The notes under the pieces: generated by a model
The model's input: the letters and a program-made list of their open reading frames with translations, nothing else
Databases searched by the model: none
What the model was told of the DNA's origin: nothing
Part shown: positions 55,996 to 64,000 of the stretch, piece after piece
How the letters are laid out: every line of letters starts with the position of its first letter
Numbering within the stretch: position 1 is the stretch's first letter
Assembly: GCA_003142815.1 (NCBI GenBank)
Contig: PLNP01000055.1
Location: forward strand, 1 to 64,000
DNA length: 64,000 bases
Direction: 5' to 3'
DNA from: Rhodanobacteraceae bacterium
GTDB taxonomy: Bacteria > Pseudomonadota > Gammaproteobacteria > Xanthomonadales > Rhodanobacteraceae
Translations under genes and position numbers: made by a program

Positions 55996-56714
55996 TGCTG
56001 AGCGCGTCGGGCCTGCGCAAGAGCTTTCGCGGTCGCACCGTCGTGCGCGACTTCGAGTTCAGCCTCGATCAAGGCGAGATCGTCGGCCTGCTCGGGCCGA
56101 ATGGCGCCGGCAAGACGACCTGCTTCTACATGGTCGTCGGCCTGATCGGGGCCGATGCCGGCACGATCCGCATCGACGAGCGCGACGTGACCACGCTGCC
56201 GATGCACACGCGCGCGCGCCTCGGTGTCGGTTATCTGCCGCAGGAACCGTCCGTGTTCCGGCGTCTCAGCGTCGCCGACAACATCCTTGCGATCCTCGAA
56301 CTACGCGCCGACCTCGACAATGGCGGGCGCCAGGCCGAATTGGAATCGCTGATGGACGATCTGCAGATCGGCCACATTGCGGGACAGAAAGGCGTCAGCC
56401 TCTCCGGCGGCGAGCGCCGCCGCGTCGAGATCGCGCGCGCGCTGGCCGCAAAACCGCGCTTCATGCTGCTCGACGAACCATTCGCCGGCATCGACCCGAT
56501 CTCGGTCGTCGACATCCAGCGCATCGTGCGCCAGCTCAAATCGCGCGGCATCGGCATCCTGATCACCGACCACAACGTGCGCGAAACCCTCGGCATCTGC
56601 GAACGCGCCTACATCATGAGCGAAGGCGCGGTGCTGGCACAGGGCGCGCCGGCCGAAATCCTCGCCAACGAGCAGGTCCGCGAGGTCTATCTGGGACGCG
56701 AATTCCACATGTAA
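55995..56714 (+). CDS. lptB: LptB, LPS-export ABC ATPase
   Basis: A 239-residue ATPase. Walker A '[12 protein letters not shown]' (32-42), signature '[18 protein letters not shown]', Walker B '[14 protein letters not shown]', switch 'ITDHNV'. Powers LptFG extraction of LPS from the inner membrane. Coupled to lptA. rpoN follows 102 bases downstream. Confidence 0.97.
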   Translation: MLSASGLRKSFRGRTVVRDFEFSLDQGEIVGLLGPNGAGKTTCFYMVVGLIGADAGTIRIDERDVTTLPMHTRARLGVGYLPQEPSVFRRLSVADNILAILELRADLDNGGRQAELESLMDDLQIGHIAGQKGVSLSGGERRRVEIARALAAKPRFMLLDEPFAGIDPISVVDIQRIVRQLKSRGIGILITDHNVRETLGICERAYIMSEGAVLAQGAPAEILANEQVREVYLGREFHM

Positions 56715-56801
56715 CCGCGTTTGTGCATCGATCGACCTTTTCCGGGACGTCAACCCCTGCCCGTCGCCTTCTATTGGCGCTAGGATGGTCAAAATGGGAC
56801 T

Positions 56802-56817
56802 TGGCACGCTTTGGGCA
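56802..56817 (+). promoter_or_regulatory. sigma-54-like -24/-12 sequence at the rpoN start
   Basis: TGGCACG matches the sigma-54 -24 consensus and GG (56803-56804) and GC (56815-56816) are separated by exactly ten bases. The -12 side (GGGC in place of TTGC) is poorer. Transcription would begin inside rpoN, so binding by sigma-54 holoenzyme might act negatively on the gene; chance occurrence is possible. Confidence 0.35.
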
Positions 56818-58229
56818 TGAAACCCGCTCTTCAATTCCGTCTCAGCCAGTCATTGGCGCTGACGCCACAGCTGCAGCAGGCGATCCGGTTGTTGCAGCTG
56901 TCACGGCTGGAGCTTGAGCTGGAATTGAACACCGCGCTGGAATCGAACCCGCTGCTGGACATGACCGACGGCGACGAAGCCGAGGAAGAGGGCGACAGCG
57001 CCGAGGAAATCGAGGCGGCGGCCAGCGAAGCCGAGGCCGATGCCGCCGAAACCGACGAGCAGCCGCTCGATCTCGCCTTCGACCGCACCGAATATCGCGG
57101 CACTGCGCTCGACGAAGACGGCATGGAACCGCAGGATGCCGAGGTCGAGGACCTGCGCGATCACCTGCTTTGGCAGCTCAACCTGACGCCGATGTCCGCG
57201 CGCGACCGCGCGATCGGCGCGACGATCATCGAAGCGATCAACGACGACGGTTATCTCGTCGAAACCGACGAGGTGATTCGCGACACGCTGACCTCGCTCT
57301 ACACGGTGAGCCTGGAAGAAATTGAATCGGTGCGGCGGCGTATCCAGCATTTCGACCCGGTCGGCATTGGCAGCCGCAGCTTGCGTGAATGTCTCGCGGT
57401 GCAGCTCGACGCATTTGATGCCGAAACGCCGGGTCTCGAACTCGCGCGCGCGCTGGTGGCCGACCATCTCGAAGCATTGGCCAAGCACGATCGCGCGCGG
57501 ATTTGCCAGCGCCTGCACACCGACGAGGGCCAGTTCGAGATCGCACTCGCACTGATCCGTTCGCTCGCGCCGAAACCCGGCAGCGGCTATTCCAACGCGA
57601 GCGCCGAATACATCACGCCCGATGCCTATGCGCGCAAGGTCGGCGGGCGCTGGCAAGTCGCGCTCGCGCCGGGCTGCCAACCGCGGCTTGGCATCAACGA
57701 ACACTACGCCAGCCTGATCGCCAAGGCGCGCCGCGAGGACGCGCACTACCTGCGCGGCCAGCTCCAGGAAGCGCGTTGGCTAATCAAGAGCCTCAAGACC
57801 CGCGCGGAAACCATGCTGAAGGTCGCAACCTCCATCGTGCGTGCGCAGGAGGCGTTCCTCGAATTCGGCGCCGAAGCGATGCGCCCGCTGGTGCTGAAGG
57901 ACGTCGCCGAGGAAATCGGCATGCACGAATCGACGATCAGCCGGGTAACCACGCGCAAGTTCCTGCATACGCCGCGCGGCACGTTCGAGTTTAAGTATTT
58001 CTTCTCCAGCGGCGTCACCACGGTCGATGGCGGGACGGCCTCCGCGACCGCGGTCCAGGCGATGATCAGGAAACTCATCGGCGAGGAAGCCGCTGCGCGC
58101 CCGCTATCGGACCAAACGCTGGCCGCGGAATTGAATCGACGCGGCATCAACGTCGCGCGGCGTACCGTGGCCAAATATCGCGAGGCCCTCAATATTCCTT
58201 CATCGAACGATCGCAGCAGGCTCGGCTGA
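56817..58229 (+). CDS. rpoN: RNA polymerase sigma-54 factor
   Basis: A 470-residue sigma-54. Region I is the Gln/Leu-rich N-terminus 'LTPQLQQAIRLLQLSRLELE'. An acidic region II (Glu/Ala/Asp-rich) follows, then the core-binding domain, and the C-terminal RpoN box 'ARRTVAKYRE'. Helix-turn-helix 'DVAEEIGMHESTISRVTTRK'. Start ATG 56817 over the TTG at 56811. It directs enhancer-dependent transcription. Confidence 0.97.
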   Translation: MKPALQFRLSQSLALTPQLQQAIRLLQLSRLELELELNTALESNPLLDMTDGDEAEEEGDSAEEIEAAASEAEADAAETDEQPLDLAFDRTEYRGTALDEDGMEPQDAEVEDLRDHLLWQLNLTPMSARDRAIGATIIEAINDDGYLVETDEVIRDTLTSLYTVSLEEIESVRRRIQHFDPVGIGSRSLRECLAVQLDAFDAETPGLELARALVADHLEALAKHDRARICQRLHTDEGQFEIALALIRSLAPKPGSGYSNASAEYITPDAYARKVGGRWQVALAPGCQPRLGINEHYASLIAKARREDAHYLRGQLQEARWLIKSLKTRAETMLKVATSIVRAQEAFLEFGAEAMRPLVLKDVAEEIGMHESTISRVTTRKFLHTPRGTFEFKYFFSSGVTTVDGGTASATAVQAMIRKLIGEEAAARPLSDQTLAAELNRRGINVARRTVAKYREALNIPSSNDRSRLG

Positions 58230-58399
58230 TGAACGTCATGGCCAACACTGCGGTCTCCGGCATCCTCCACGACAGGAGGGAACACCACCACCGTTTGCTT
58301 GTCAGAGGTTGTGAGAGCGCGCTTACGGCAATGTTGCCGGCTCGCGCGTCCCTTCACTCAGGTCCGGCACGTGCCGGCCTTTTCCATCAGGAGCCGAAC

Positions 58400-58720
58400 A
58401 TGCAGATCATCATCAAGGGTCATCAGGTCGACATCACGCCCGCGTTGCACGACTACGCCACGGCCAAGTTCGAGCGCATCACGCGCCATTTCGATCAACT
58501 GCATGATCTCAACATCGTTCTCGGCATCGAAAAACTGCTGCACAAGGCCGAGGCCACGATCCAGCTTTCCGGAAAGAAACTGCATGCCGATGCGACCGCA
58601 GCCGATATGTACGCCGCGATCGACGCACTGGTCGACAAGATGGACAATCAGGTGCGCAAGCACAAGGAAAAGGTGACTGCCCACCACGCGGATTCCGTGC
58701 GCGCGACACGCTACGGCTGA
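58400..58720 (+). CDS. hpf: ribosome hibernation promoting factor
   Basis: A 106-residue short-type HPF: 'MQIIIKGHQVDITPALHDYA' and the basic second helix near 'DNQVRKHKEKVTAHHAD'. Short HPF binds the 30S A and P sites and promotes 100S dimers in stationary phase. AGGAGCC precedes the ATG. Location after rpoN is conserved in proteobacteria. Confidence 0.95.
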   Translation: MQIIIKGHQVDITPALHDYATAKFERITRHFDQLHDLNIVLGIEKLLHKAEATIQLSGKKLHADATAADMYAAIDALVDKMDNQVRKHKEKVTAHHADSVRATRYG

Positions 58721-58754
58721 TCGGAACTTTTTTCGCGAGACCCCGCACCCGCCC

Positions 58755-59210
58755 ATGCCCTTTCTTGACTTGCTTCCCGCAGAGCGGGTGCGGACCGGCC
58801 TCGTCGTTCGCGACAAGGTCGACCTGATCGAACAGCTGGCAAGTCTGCTCGCCGGCAATGACGATGTCGCGGGCATGCGTGATGCATTCACCGCGCGCGA
58901 ACGGCTGGGTAGCACGGGCCTTGGCCACGGCGTCGCGATTCCGCATGGACGCAGCGACGCGGTCCACGAAGCGCGCGCCGCCTTCGTGCATCTCGCCGAA
59001 CCGGTCGATTTCGGCGCCAGCGACGGCCAGCCGGTCGATCTCGTCGCGGCGCTGATCGTTCCCGCACACTTCACCGACCAGCACTTGAGGCTGCTGGCCG
59101 AACTCGCCGAGCTGTTTTCCAACGCCGGCATCACCTCGGCGCTGCGCGCCGCGCCGGACGACCGGACGCTGCGCGATGAACTGGTCAGGGCGAGAGTTAG
59201 GGACTATTGA
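58755..59210 (+). CDS. ptsN: PTS IIA-like nitrogen regulatory protein
   Basis: A 151-residue EIIA(Ntr). The phosphorylatable His64 is in 'GHGVAIPHGRSDA'. It probably regulates rather than transports; targets in relatives include potassium and nitrogen metabolism. It is 34 bases after hpf, and precedes hprK. Confidence 0.95.
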   Translation: MPFLDLLPAERVRTGLVVRDKVDLIEQLASLLAGNDDVAGMRDAFTARERLGSTGLGHGVAIPHGRSDAVHEARAAFVHLAEPVDFGASDGQPVDLVAALIVPAHFTDQHLRLLAELAELFSNAGITSALRAAPDDRTLRDELVRARVRDY

Positions 59211-59398
59211 TGCGGCACGATGAAGTTTTTACCAAGACATATTCATGCCTGATCAATAACGGCGGCCCGCATCGATGAAATGCCGACGGCCCCCGTAACG
59301 GCTCGCAGCACGTATTCGTGCACTCAGTCGTGCGGACATTTCCGATTGCCGTAAGATCGCACTCTGGAACCTCCGCCTATGACTCCTTATTCCCAGCA
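59211..59398. other. 188-base leader between ptsN and hprK
   Basis: Less GC-rich than the flanking genes. It contains an inverted repeat ACGTATTCGTGCACTC / GTCGTGCGG, and a 10-codon ORF from the ATG at 59379 that overlaps the hprK start. No function assigned. A separate promoter for hprK-rapZ is likely here. Confidence 0.35.
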
Positions 59399-60349
59399 AT
59401 GGATCGCCTGACCGCCCGCCAACTTTTCGACGCCGTCGGCGAACGCCTGTCGCTACGCTGGATCGCCGGCATGCGCGGCGAGAACCGTGCGATCGAAACT
59501 GGCGGCAGCCAGGCCCGGCGGCCGTCGCTGGTCGGATATCTCAACATCATCTATCCGAACAAGGTGCAGATCATCGGCACCGAGGAACTGAACTATCTCG
59601 ACAGCCTCGATTCACGCCAGCGCTGGGAAACCGTCGAAAAGATCGTCGCCTACGAACCGACCGTGCTGCTGGTCACCAAGGACCAGACCATACCGGCCGA
59701 CTTGCGCCAGGCCGCGAACGAGTCGAATACACCGCTCTGGCACAGCCCCAAGCGCGGCCATGAACTACTGACCTACCTGCAATACCAGCTCGCGCGCAAC
59801 CTCGCGCGCCAGATCACCTTGCACGGCGTGCTGATGGAGGTCTATTCGATCGGCGTGCTGATCACCGGCGAAAGCGGCACCGGCAAGAGCGAACTTGCGC
59901 TCGAACTCCTCACCCGTGGCCATCGCCTGGTCGCCGACGACGCGCCGGAGTTCACCTTGATCGCACCGGACGTGATCGACGGCAACTGCCCGGAGATCTT
60001 GCGCGACCTGCTCGAAGTACGCGGCCTCGGCGTACTCAACGTGCGCGAGATGTTCGGGCAGACGGCGGTAAAGCCGTCCAAATACCTGCGCCTGATCGTG
60101 CACCTGAAACCGCAGAAACTCGACGTACCCGTCGACGGCATGACCCGCTTGACCGGTGACGTCGGCTATCGCGAGGTGCTCGACGTGCAGGTTCCGCAAA
60201 TCACCATCCCGGTCGCGCCCGGCCGCAACATCGCGGTGCTTGCCGAAGCGGCGGTACGCAGCCATATGCTGAAGACCAAGGGCTTCGATCCCGCGCAGAC
60301 CTTCATCGACCGCCAGGCGCACCAGATGCGCCGCCTGCCACCATGGTAG
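59399..60349 (+). CDS. hprK: HPr kinase/phosphorylase
   Basis: A 316-residue protein. Walker A '[17 protein letters not shown]' binds ATP; '[12 protein letters not shown]' is the K3 signature. It phosphorylates or dephosphorylates Ser46 of HPr. ATG 59399 gives the usual '[14 protein letters not shown]' N-terminus. It overlaps rapZ by 7 bases. Confidence 0.95.
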   Translation: MDRLTARQLFDAVGERLSLRWIAGMRGENRAIETGGSQARRPSLVGYLNIIYPNKVQIIGTEELNYLDSLDSRQRWETVEKIVAYEPTVLLVTKDQTIPADLRQAANESNTPLWHSPKRGHELLTYLQYQLARNLARQITLHGVLMEVYSIGVLITGESGTGKSELALELLTRGHRLVADDAPEFTLIAPDVIDGNCPEILRDLLEVRGLGVLNVREMFGQTAVKPSKYLRLIVHLKPQKLDVPVDGMTRLTGDVGYREVLDVQVPQITIPVAPGRNIAVLAEAAVRSHMLKTKGFDPAQTFIDRQAHQMRRLPPW

Positions 60350-61251
60350 ACGCCGCCGTGCCGCACGACGAAGATGCCAATGCGGCCGACAAGCCGGATC
60401 AGCTGATCATCGTCAGCGGGCTTTCCGGGTCCGGCAAGACGGTTGCTCTGCGCACGCTCGAGGATCTCGGCTACTACTGCGTCGACAACCTGCCCGCCGC
60501 GCTGATGCCCGCGTTCGTGCAGGCGATTTCGCAGGGCCCGGACGCTCTGCAGCACAAGCTCGCAGTTGGCGTCGACGTGCGCAACCGCGCCGAGAACCTC
60601 AACCGGCTGCCGGAAATCCTTGCCGAGCTCAAGCGCACGAATATCGGCTATCGACTGGTTTTCCTGGACACGCGCGACGAAGTACTGATCAAGCGCTACT
60701 CGGAAACGCGCCGCCGCCATCCGCTGTCCGGCGATGGCCTTGCCCTTGCAGACGCGATCGCCGAGGAGCGCCGGCTGCTCAAACCGATGCTTGCGCTCGC
60801 CGACCGCGTGGTCGACACCAGCCACCTCAACGTGCACCAGTTGCGCCGGCTCGTCATCACCGAAATGGGCATGCCCGCGGGCGCGATGACTCTGCTGTTC
60901 GAATCGTTCGCATACCGGCGCGGCGTGCCGACCGATGCGGATTTCGTCTTCGACGCGCGCTGCCTGCCCAACCCGCACTGGGATGCGCAACTGCGCCCGC
61001 TCTCCGGCAAGGATGCGCCCGTGCGCGAATGGCTCGACGCCAAACCCGAAGTCGCGCAGTTCGGCGATGACCTGCGCGGGTTTCTGGCAAGCTGGCTGCC
61101 GCACTTCGAATCGGATGGGCGCAGCTACGTGACGATCTGCCTCGGCTGCACCGGCGGGCGCCATCGCTCGGTATATCTCGCCGAACGACTCGCCGAACAT
61201 TTCCGCCAGCACTACGCGCAAGTGCTGACTTACCACCGTGAGATGGAATGA
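60343..61251 (+). CDS. rapZ: RapZ RNase adapter
   Basis: A 302-residue protein with P-loop '[20 protein letters not shown]' and the C-terminal GlmZ-binding fold '[20 protein letters not shown]'. In E. coli RapZ senses glucosamine-6-P and directs GlmZ decay, so it links amino-sugar supply with the LPS and murein genes nearby. Overlap with hprK suggests coupling. Confidence 0.95.
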   Translation: MVDAAVPHDEDANAADKPDQLIIVSGLSGSGKTVALRTLEDLGYYCVDNLPAALMPAFVQAISQGPDALQHKLAVGVDVRNRAENLNRLPEILAELKRTNIGYRLVFLDTRDEVLIKRYSETRRRHPLSGDGLALADAIAEERRLLKPMLALADRVVDTSHLNVHQLRRLVITEMGMPAGAMTLLFESFAYRRGVPTDADFVFDARCLPNPHWDAQLRPLSGKDAPVREWLDAKPEVAQFGDDLRGFLASWLPHFESDGRSYVTICLGCTGGRHRSVYLAERLAEHFRQHYAQVLTYHREME

Positions 61252-61260
61252 GTGTGAAGA

Positions 61261-61376
61261 TCGGGATTCGGGATACCGGATGCGGGATTGTGCGTAGCGC
61301 CGCAGCGCGGAACGTGGCTGCGCGCGTGCCGCCCTGCAGCTCTTTCGCAATCCCGAATCCCGAATCCCGAATCCGA
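61261..61376. repeat. inverted repeat of GATTCGGGATT units, second copy
   Basis: TCGGGATTCGGGATACCGGA near 61261 faces AATCCCGAATCCCGAATCCC near 61349-61368. Same family as 53927-54034. Confidence 0.7.
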
Positions 61377-61393
61377 GTCGCCGGAGGCGACCA

Positions 61394-61786
61394 ATGACCG
61401 TCGGCGTACTGTTGATGACGCACGAAGCGATGGGCCTGGCCCTGGTCGCCGCAGCGCGTCACGTACTCGGCCGCCTACCACTGCCGGTCGAGGTGCAGGA
61501 AGTCGCGCCCAATGCCGACCCGGAACAGATGTTGCGCGCGGCGGCCGCGAATGCACGCGAACTCGATCGCGGCGACGGCGTGCTTGTGCTTTCGGACCTC
61601 TACGGTGCGACGCCGTGCAACATTGCGCAGCGCCTTCCCAACCTTGGCGTGCACATGCATTGCGTTACCGGATTGAACCTGCCGATGCTGTTGCGTGTCC
61701 TCAACTACCCGGAACAATCGCTCGACGAGCTCGCGCAGACGGCGGCCAGCGGCGGACGCGGAGGCATCGTTGTCGATACGCCCTGA
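61394..61786 (+). CDS. PTS EIIA, mannose-type
   Basis: A 130-residue EIIA(Man) domain: phosphorylated His10 in 'VLLMTHEAMG', and 'LVLSDLYGATPCNIAQRL' is the conserved core. No EIIB, EIIC or EIID subunit is encoded nearby, so it is probably regulatory. Confidence 0.93.
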   Translation: MTVGVLLMTHEAMGLALVAAARHVLGRLPLPVEVQEVAPNADPEQMLRAAAANARELDRGDGVLVLSDLYGATPCNIAQRLPNLGVHMHCVTGLNLPMLLRVLNYPEQSLDELAQTAASGGRGGIVVDTP

Positions 61787-61886
61787 TACGAAGGCTGCAG
61801 CCACCGTCTTGTTTTCATGGGGAAAGCGCCCGGAGGGCGGAAGGGGGCAGTCAAAATACCGAAGCCGAACCAACGAACAGGCCGAT

Positions 61887-62156
61887 ATGCTCGAAAGGGA
61901 AATCACAATCAGCAACAAACTCGGCCTGCACGCGCGCGCATCGGCCAAGCTCGTGCAGGCGCTGCACGGGTTCCAGGCCAACGCATTCCTCAGCTGCCGC
62001 GGCAAGGAGGTCAATGCGAAAAGCATCATGGGCGTGATGATGCTCGCAGCCGGTCTCGGTTCGCAGGTGACCCTGCGCACCGATGGCGCGGACGAGGAAG
62101 CCGCGATGACCACGATGACCGACCTGTTCGAGCGCAAATTCGACGAAGGCCAGTAG
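61887..62156 (+). CDS. ptsH: HPr phosphocarrier protein
   Basis: An 89-residue HPr. His15 in 'NKLGLHARASAKLVQ' accepts phosphate from EI and Ser46 in 'NAKSIMGVMML' is the HprK site. Both are intact, so both phosphorylation modes should operate. Confidence 0.97.
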   Translation: MLEREITISNKLGLHARASAKLVQALHGFQANAFLSCRGKEVNAKSIMGVMMLAAGLGSQVTLRTDGADEEAAMTTMTDLFERKFDEGQ

Positions 62157-62261
62157 GCCGCCGGCGAGTGGCACCGATCGATCATTGCGAAGCCGGGTGT
62201 ATCTTGCCTTCGGGTTAAGGCATCTTGTCGATATCCAACAACAGCGGAGGGCAAAACCAGC

Positions 62262-63992
62262 GTGCGATTCGTACTGACCGGCGGCGGCGCATCGCGCGGT
62301 ATGGCGCTGGGTCGCGCGCGCCTTGAGCACCCGAGTCGCTACCTGATCGACGAACGCCCGCTGGGCGAAGCGGATGTGGAAGCGGAGATCGAACGCTTGC
62401 GACGCGCGATTGCCGCCGCGCGCGATGAACTGCAGGTTCTACGGGAGAAACTGCACGGAACGATGGCACGCGAAGTCGCCGAGTTCATCGACGCGCACAG
62501 CCTGATGCTGGCCGACCGCGAACTGACCACCGGGGTTTACGACCTGATCCGCATCGGCCGCTATCGCGCCAGCGCCGCACTGAAGATGCAGCGTGATCGC
62601 CTCGTCGCCGTGTTCGAGGCGATGGACGATCCCTACCTGCGCAGCCGCAAGGAAGATGTCGACCATGTAATCGCGCGCGTGCAGGCAGGACTCATGCGCG
62701 AGTCGAGCACGGAGGAACGAAAACTCGCCTCGCGCGTCGGCGAAATCCTGGTCAGCGATACGGTCGCACCATCGGAACTGGTGCCGCTGGCCGAACATGG
62801 CGTGCTCGGCGTGGTGCTGAGCTCCGGCAGCCTCGTGTCGCACAGCGCGATCCTGGCGCGCTCGCTGCACCTGCCGATGATCGTCGCGGCGCACGCGGCG
62901 TTGGCGCACATCCAGGACGACGACCTGGTCCTGATCGATGGCGAGTACGGCGAAGTCGTCGTGCATCCGACCGCGCAGGATATCGCGCGCTATCGCAGCC
63001 GGCAGCGCGAAGCCGTGCAGCAAGGCAAGCGCCTCGCCCTGCTTGCCAATGTCGCCACATGCACCCGCGACGGCGTGCCGATTGCGCTGTACGCGAATGC
63101 CGAATCGCCTGCCGACGTCGCCCAGGCGCGCGCGCTCGGCGCCGAGGGCATTGGTTTGTACCGCACCGAATTCCTGTTCCTGCAACGCAGGGAATTGCCC
63201 GGCGAGGAAGAGCAATTCCTCGCCTATCGCGACCTTGTGCTCGGCATGGGCGGATTGCCGGTGACGATCCGCACGCTCGATCTCGGCGCCGACAAGGCCG
63301 ACTCCAGCGGCCTCGTACTCGACGATGAGGAAAACCCCGCGCTCGGCGTGCGCGGCGTGCGCCTTTCGTTGCGCCAGCCGCAACTGCTCACGATCCAGTT
63401 GCGCGCGATCCTGCGCGCCTCCGGTTACGGCCCGGTGCGCGTGCTCGTACCGATGGTGACGGCGGCCGAGGAAATGATCAGCGTGCGGCGCATGCTCCAC
63501 GAATGCGCGCGCGACCTGCGCTCCGCCGGTCACGAGATCGCCGACCAGTTCGAACTCGGCGCGATGATCGAGGTGCCGGCGGCGGCGATCGCGCTGTCCG
63601 GCATGATCCGCACACTCGATTTCATCGCGATCGGCACCAACGACCTCGTCCAATACACGCTGGCCGTCGACCGCAACAATGACCAACTTGCGAACCTCTA
63701 CGACCCGTTGCATCCGGCCGTGCTGAAGCTGCTCGCGCACACGATCGCGGTCGCGCAACGCGCCAAGCGCCGGGTCAAACTGTGCGGCGAAATGGCCGGC
63801 GACAAACGCTACACCGCACTGCTGATCGCACTCGGCCTGACCGACTTCAGCATGCACCCCGGCCAATTGCTCGAAGTGCGCGAGACCGTCAACACGCTGG
63901 ATCGCGCGGCCCTGCGCGCGCATGCGCCGGCGCTATTGCGCGCGCCGACGCGCGAGCGCATCCAGCGCGTGCTGGAGCGGATGCGCACCTGA
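62262..63992 (+). CDS. ptsI: PTS enzyme I
   Basis: A 576-residue EI from a GTG start with GGAGGG upstream. Active His194 in 'SSGSLVSHSAILARS', and the PEP-binding C-terminal domain shows 'GIGLYRTEFLFLQ', 'IAIGTNDLVQYTLAVDRNND' and the Cys in 'VKLCGEMAGD'. It starts the phosphorelay with PEP. The last eight bases of the window after its stop hold no feature. Confidence 0.97.
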   Translation: MRFVLTGGGASRGMALGRARLEHPSRYLIDERPLGEADVEAEIERLRRAIAAARDELQVLREKLHGTMAREVAEFIDAHSLMLADRELTTGVYDLIRIGRYRASAALKMQRDRLVAVFEAMDDPYLRSRKEDVDHVIARVQAGLMRESSTEERKLASRVGEILVSDTVAPSELVPLAEHGVLGVVLSSGSLVSHSAILARSLHLPMIVAAHAALAHIQDDDLVLIDGEYGEVVVHPTAQDIARYRSRQREAVQQGKRLALLANVATCTRDGVPIALYANAESPADVAQARALGAEGIGLYRTEFLFLQRRELPGEEEQFLAYRDLVLGMGGLPVTIRTLDLGADKADSSGLVLDDEENPALGVRGVRLSLRQPQLLTIQLRAILRASGYGPVRVLVPMVTAAEEMISVRRMLHECARDLRSAGHEIADQFELGAMIEVPAAAIALSGMIRTLDFIAIGTNDLVQYTLAVDRNNDQLANLYDPLHPAVLKLLAHTIAVAQRAKRRVKLCGEMAGDKRYTALLIALGLTDFSMHPGQLLEVRETVNTLDRAALRAHAPALLRAPTRERIQRVLERMRT

Positions 63993-64000
63993 GCTGCATC

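Noticed and set aside
59379-59411. 10-codon ORF overlapping hprK start as a leader peptide
   Set aside because: No stem-loop or codon bias supports attenuation; overlap by chance is likely.

Overview
This window is GC-rich, densely coded proteobacterial chromosome. The gene set points to a gammaproteobacterium of the order Lysobacterales (Xanthomonadales), probably near Rhodanobacteraceae. Reasons: the block kdsD-kdsC-lptCAB-rpoN-hpf-ptsN-hprK-rapZ-EIIA(Man)-HPr-EI, a SUF iron-sulfur operon led by an Rrf2 regulator, the amgK-murU peptidoglycan recycling pair, rlmM, glnS, and many short extragenic inverted repeats. This placement is inferred from gene content; no rRNA, tRNA or CRISPR array was seen.

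Layout. 0-5 kb: EamA transporter and GST (coupled), DUF2007, DUF3253, glnS and a vapBC pair. 5-9.3 kb: a dimethylargininase-like enzyme, a Cys-rich lipoprotein, a nucleoside deaminase, rlmM and a TVP38 membrane protein. 9.4-17 kb: a CadC-like winged-helix/TPR regulator, two secreted proteins and a large membrane enzyme joining a GH17-like domain to a GT2 glycosyltransferase (beta-glucan synthase type). 17.2-18.4 kb: a small array of three integron gene cassettes with attC sites and no integrase in the window. 18.4-21.2 kb: mobile-element debris (an IS110-type remnant, a 16-bp inverted element pair, a truncated phnA) around a class V aminotransferase. 21-35.5 kb: accessory and regulatory genes, including two SET-domain proteins, RNase T2, a TonB receptor, two two-component systems, an M20 peptidase and HutD. 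35.5-42.7 kb: a SUF operon on the minus strand, interrupted by 0.5 kb of non-coding or decayed sequence. 42.7-52.7 kb: amgK-murU, the pgsA-like/perM/hda operon, purMN, murA and ibaG. 52.9-64 kb: Kdo synthesis, LPS transport, sigma-54 and a PTS with no transporter subunits.

How the genes fit together. murA, amgK and murU feed UDP-MurNAc and peptidoglycan precursors. kdsD, kdsC and lptA/B/C make and export lipopolysaccharide. ptsN, hprK, rapZ, EIIA, HPr and EI form a phosphorelay that probably regulates rather than imports sugar. The SUF operon builds Fe-S clusters, probably under feedback from its own Cys-ligated Rrf2 regulator.

The most unusual content is structural. It includes the integrase-less cassette array, a long inverted repeat between kdsC and lptC, an inverted-repeat element that supplies the start of a histidine kinase gene, a perfect 38-bp palindrome across the DUF3147/hutD junction, a dispersed ~105-bp repeat in three copies, and a direct duplication of the 3' end of an acetyltransferase gene.
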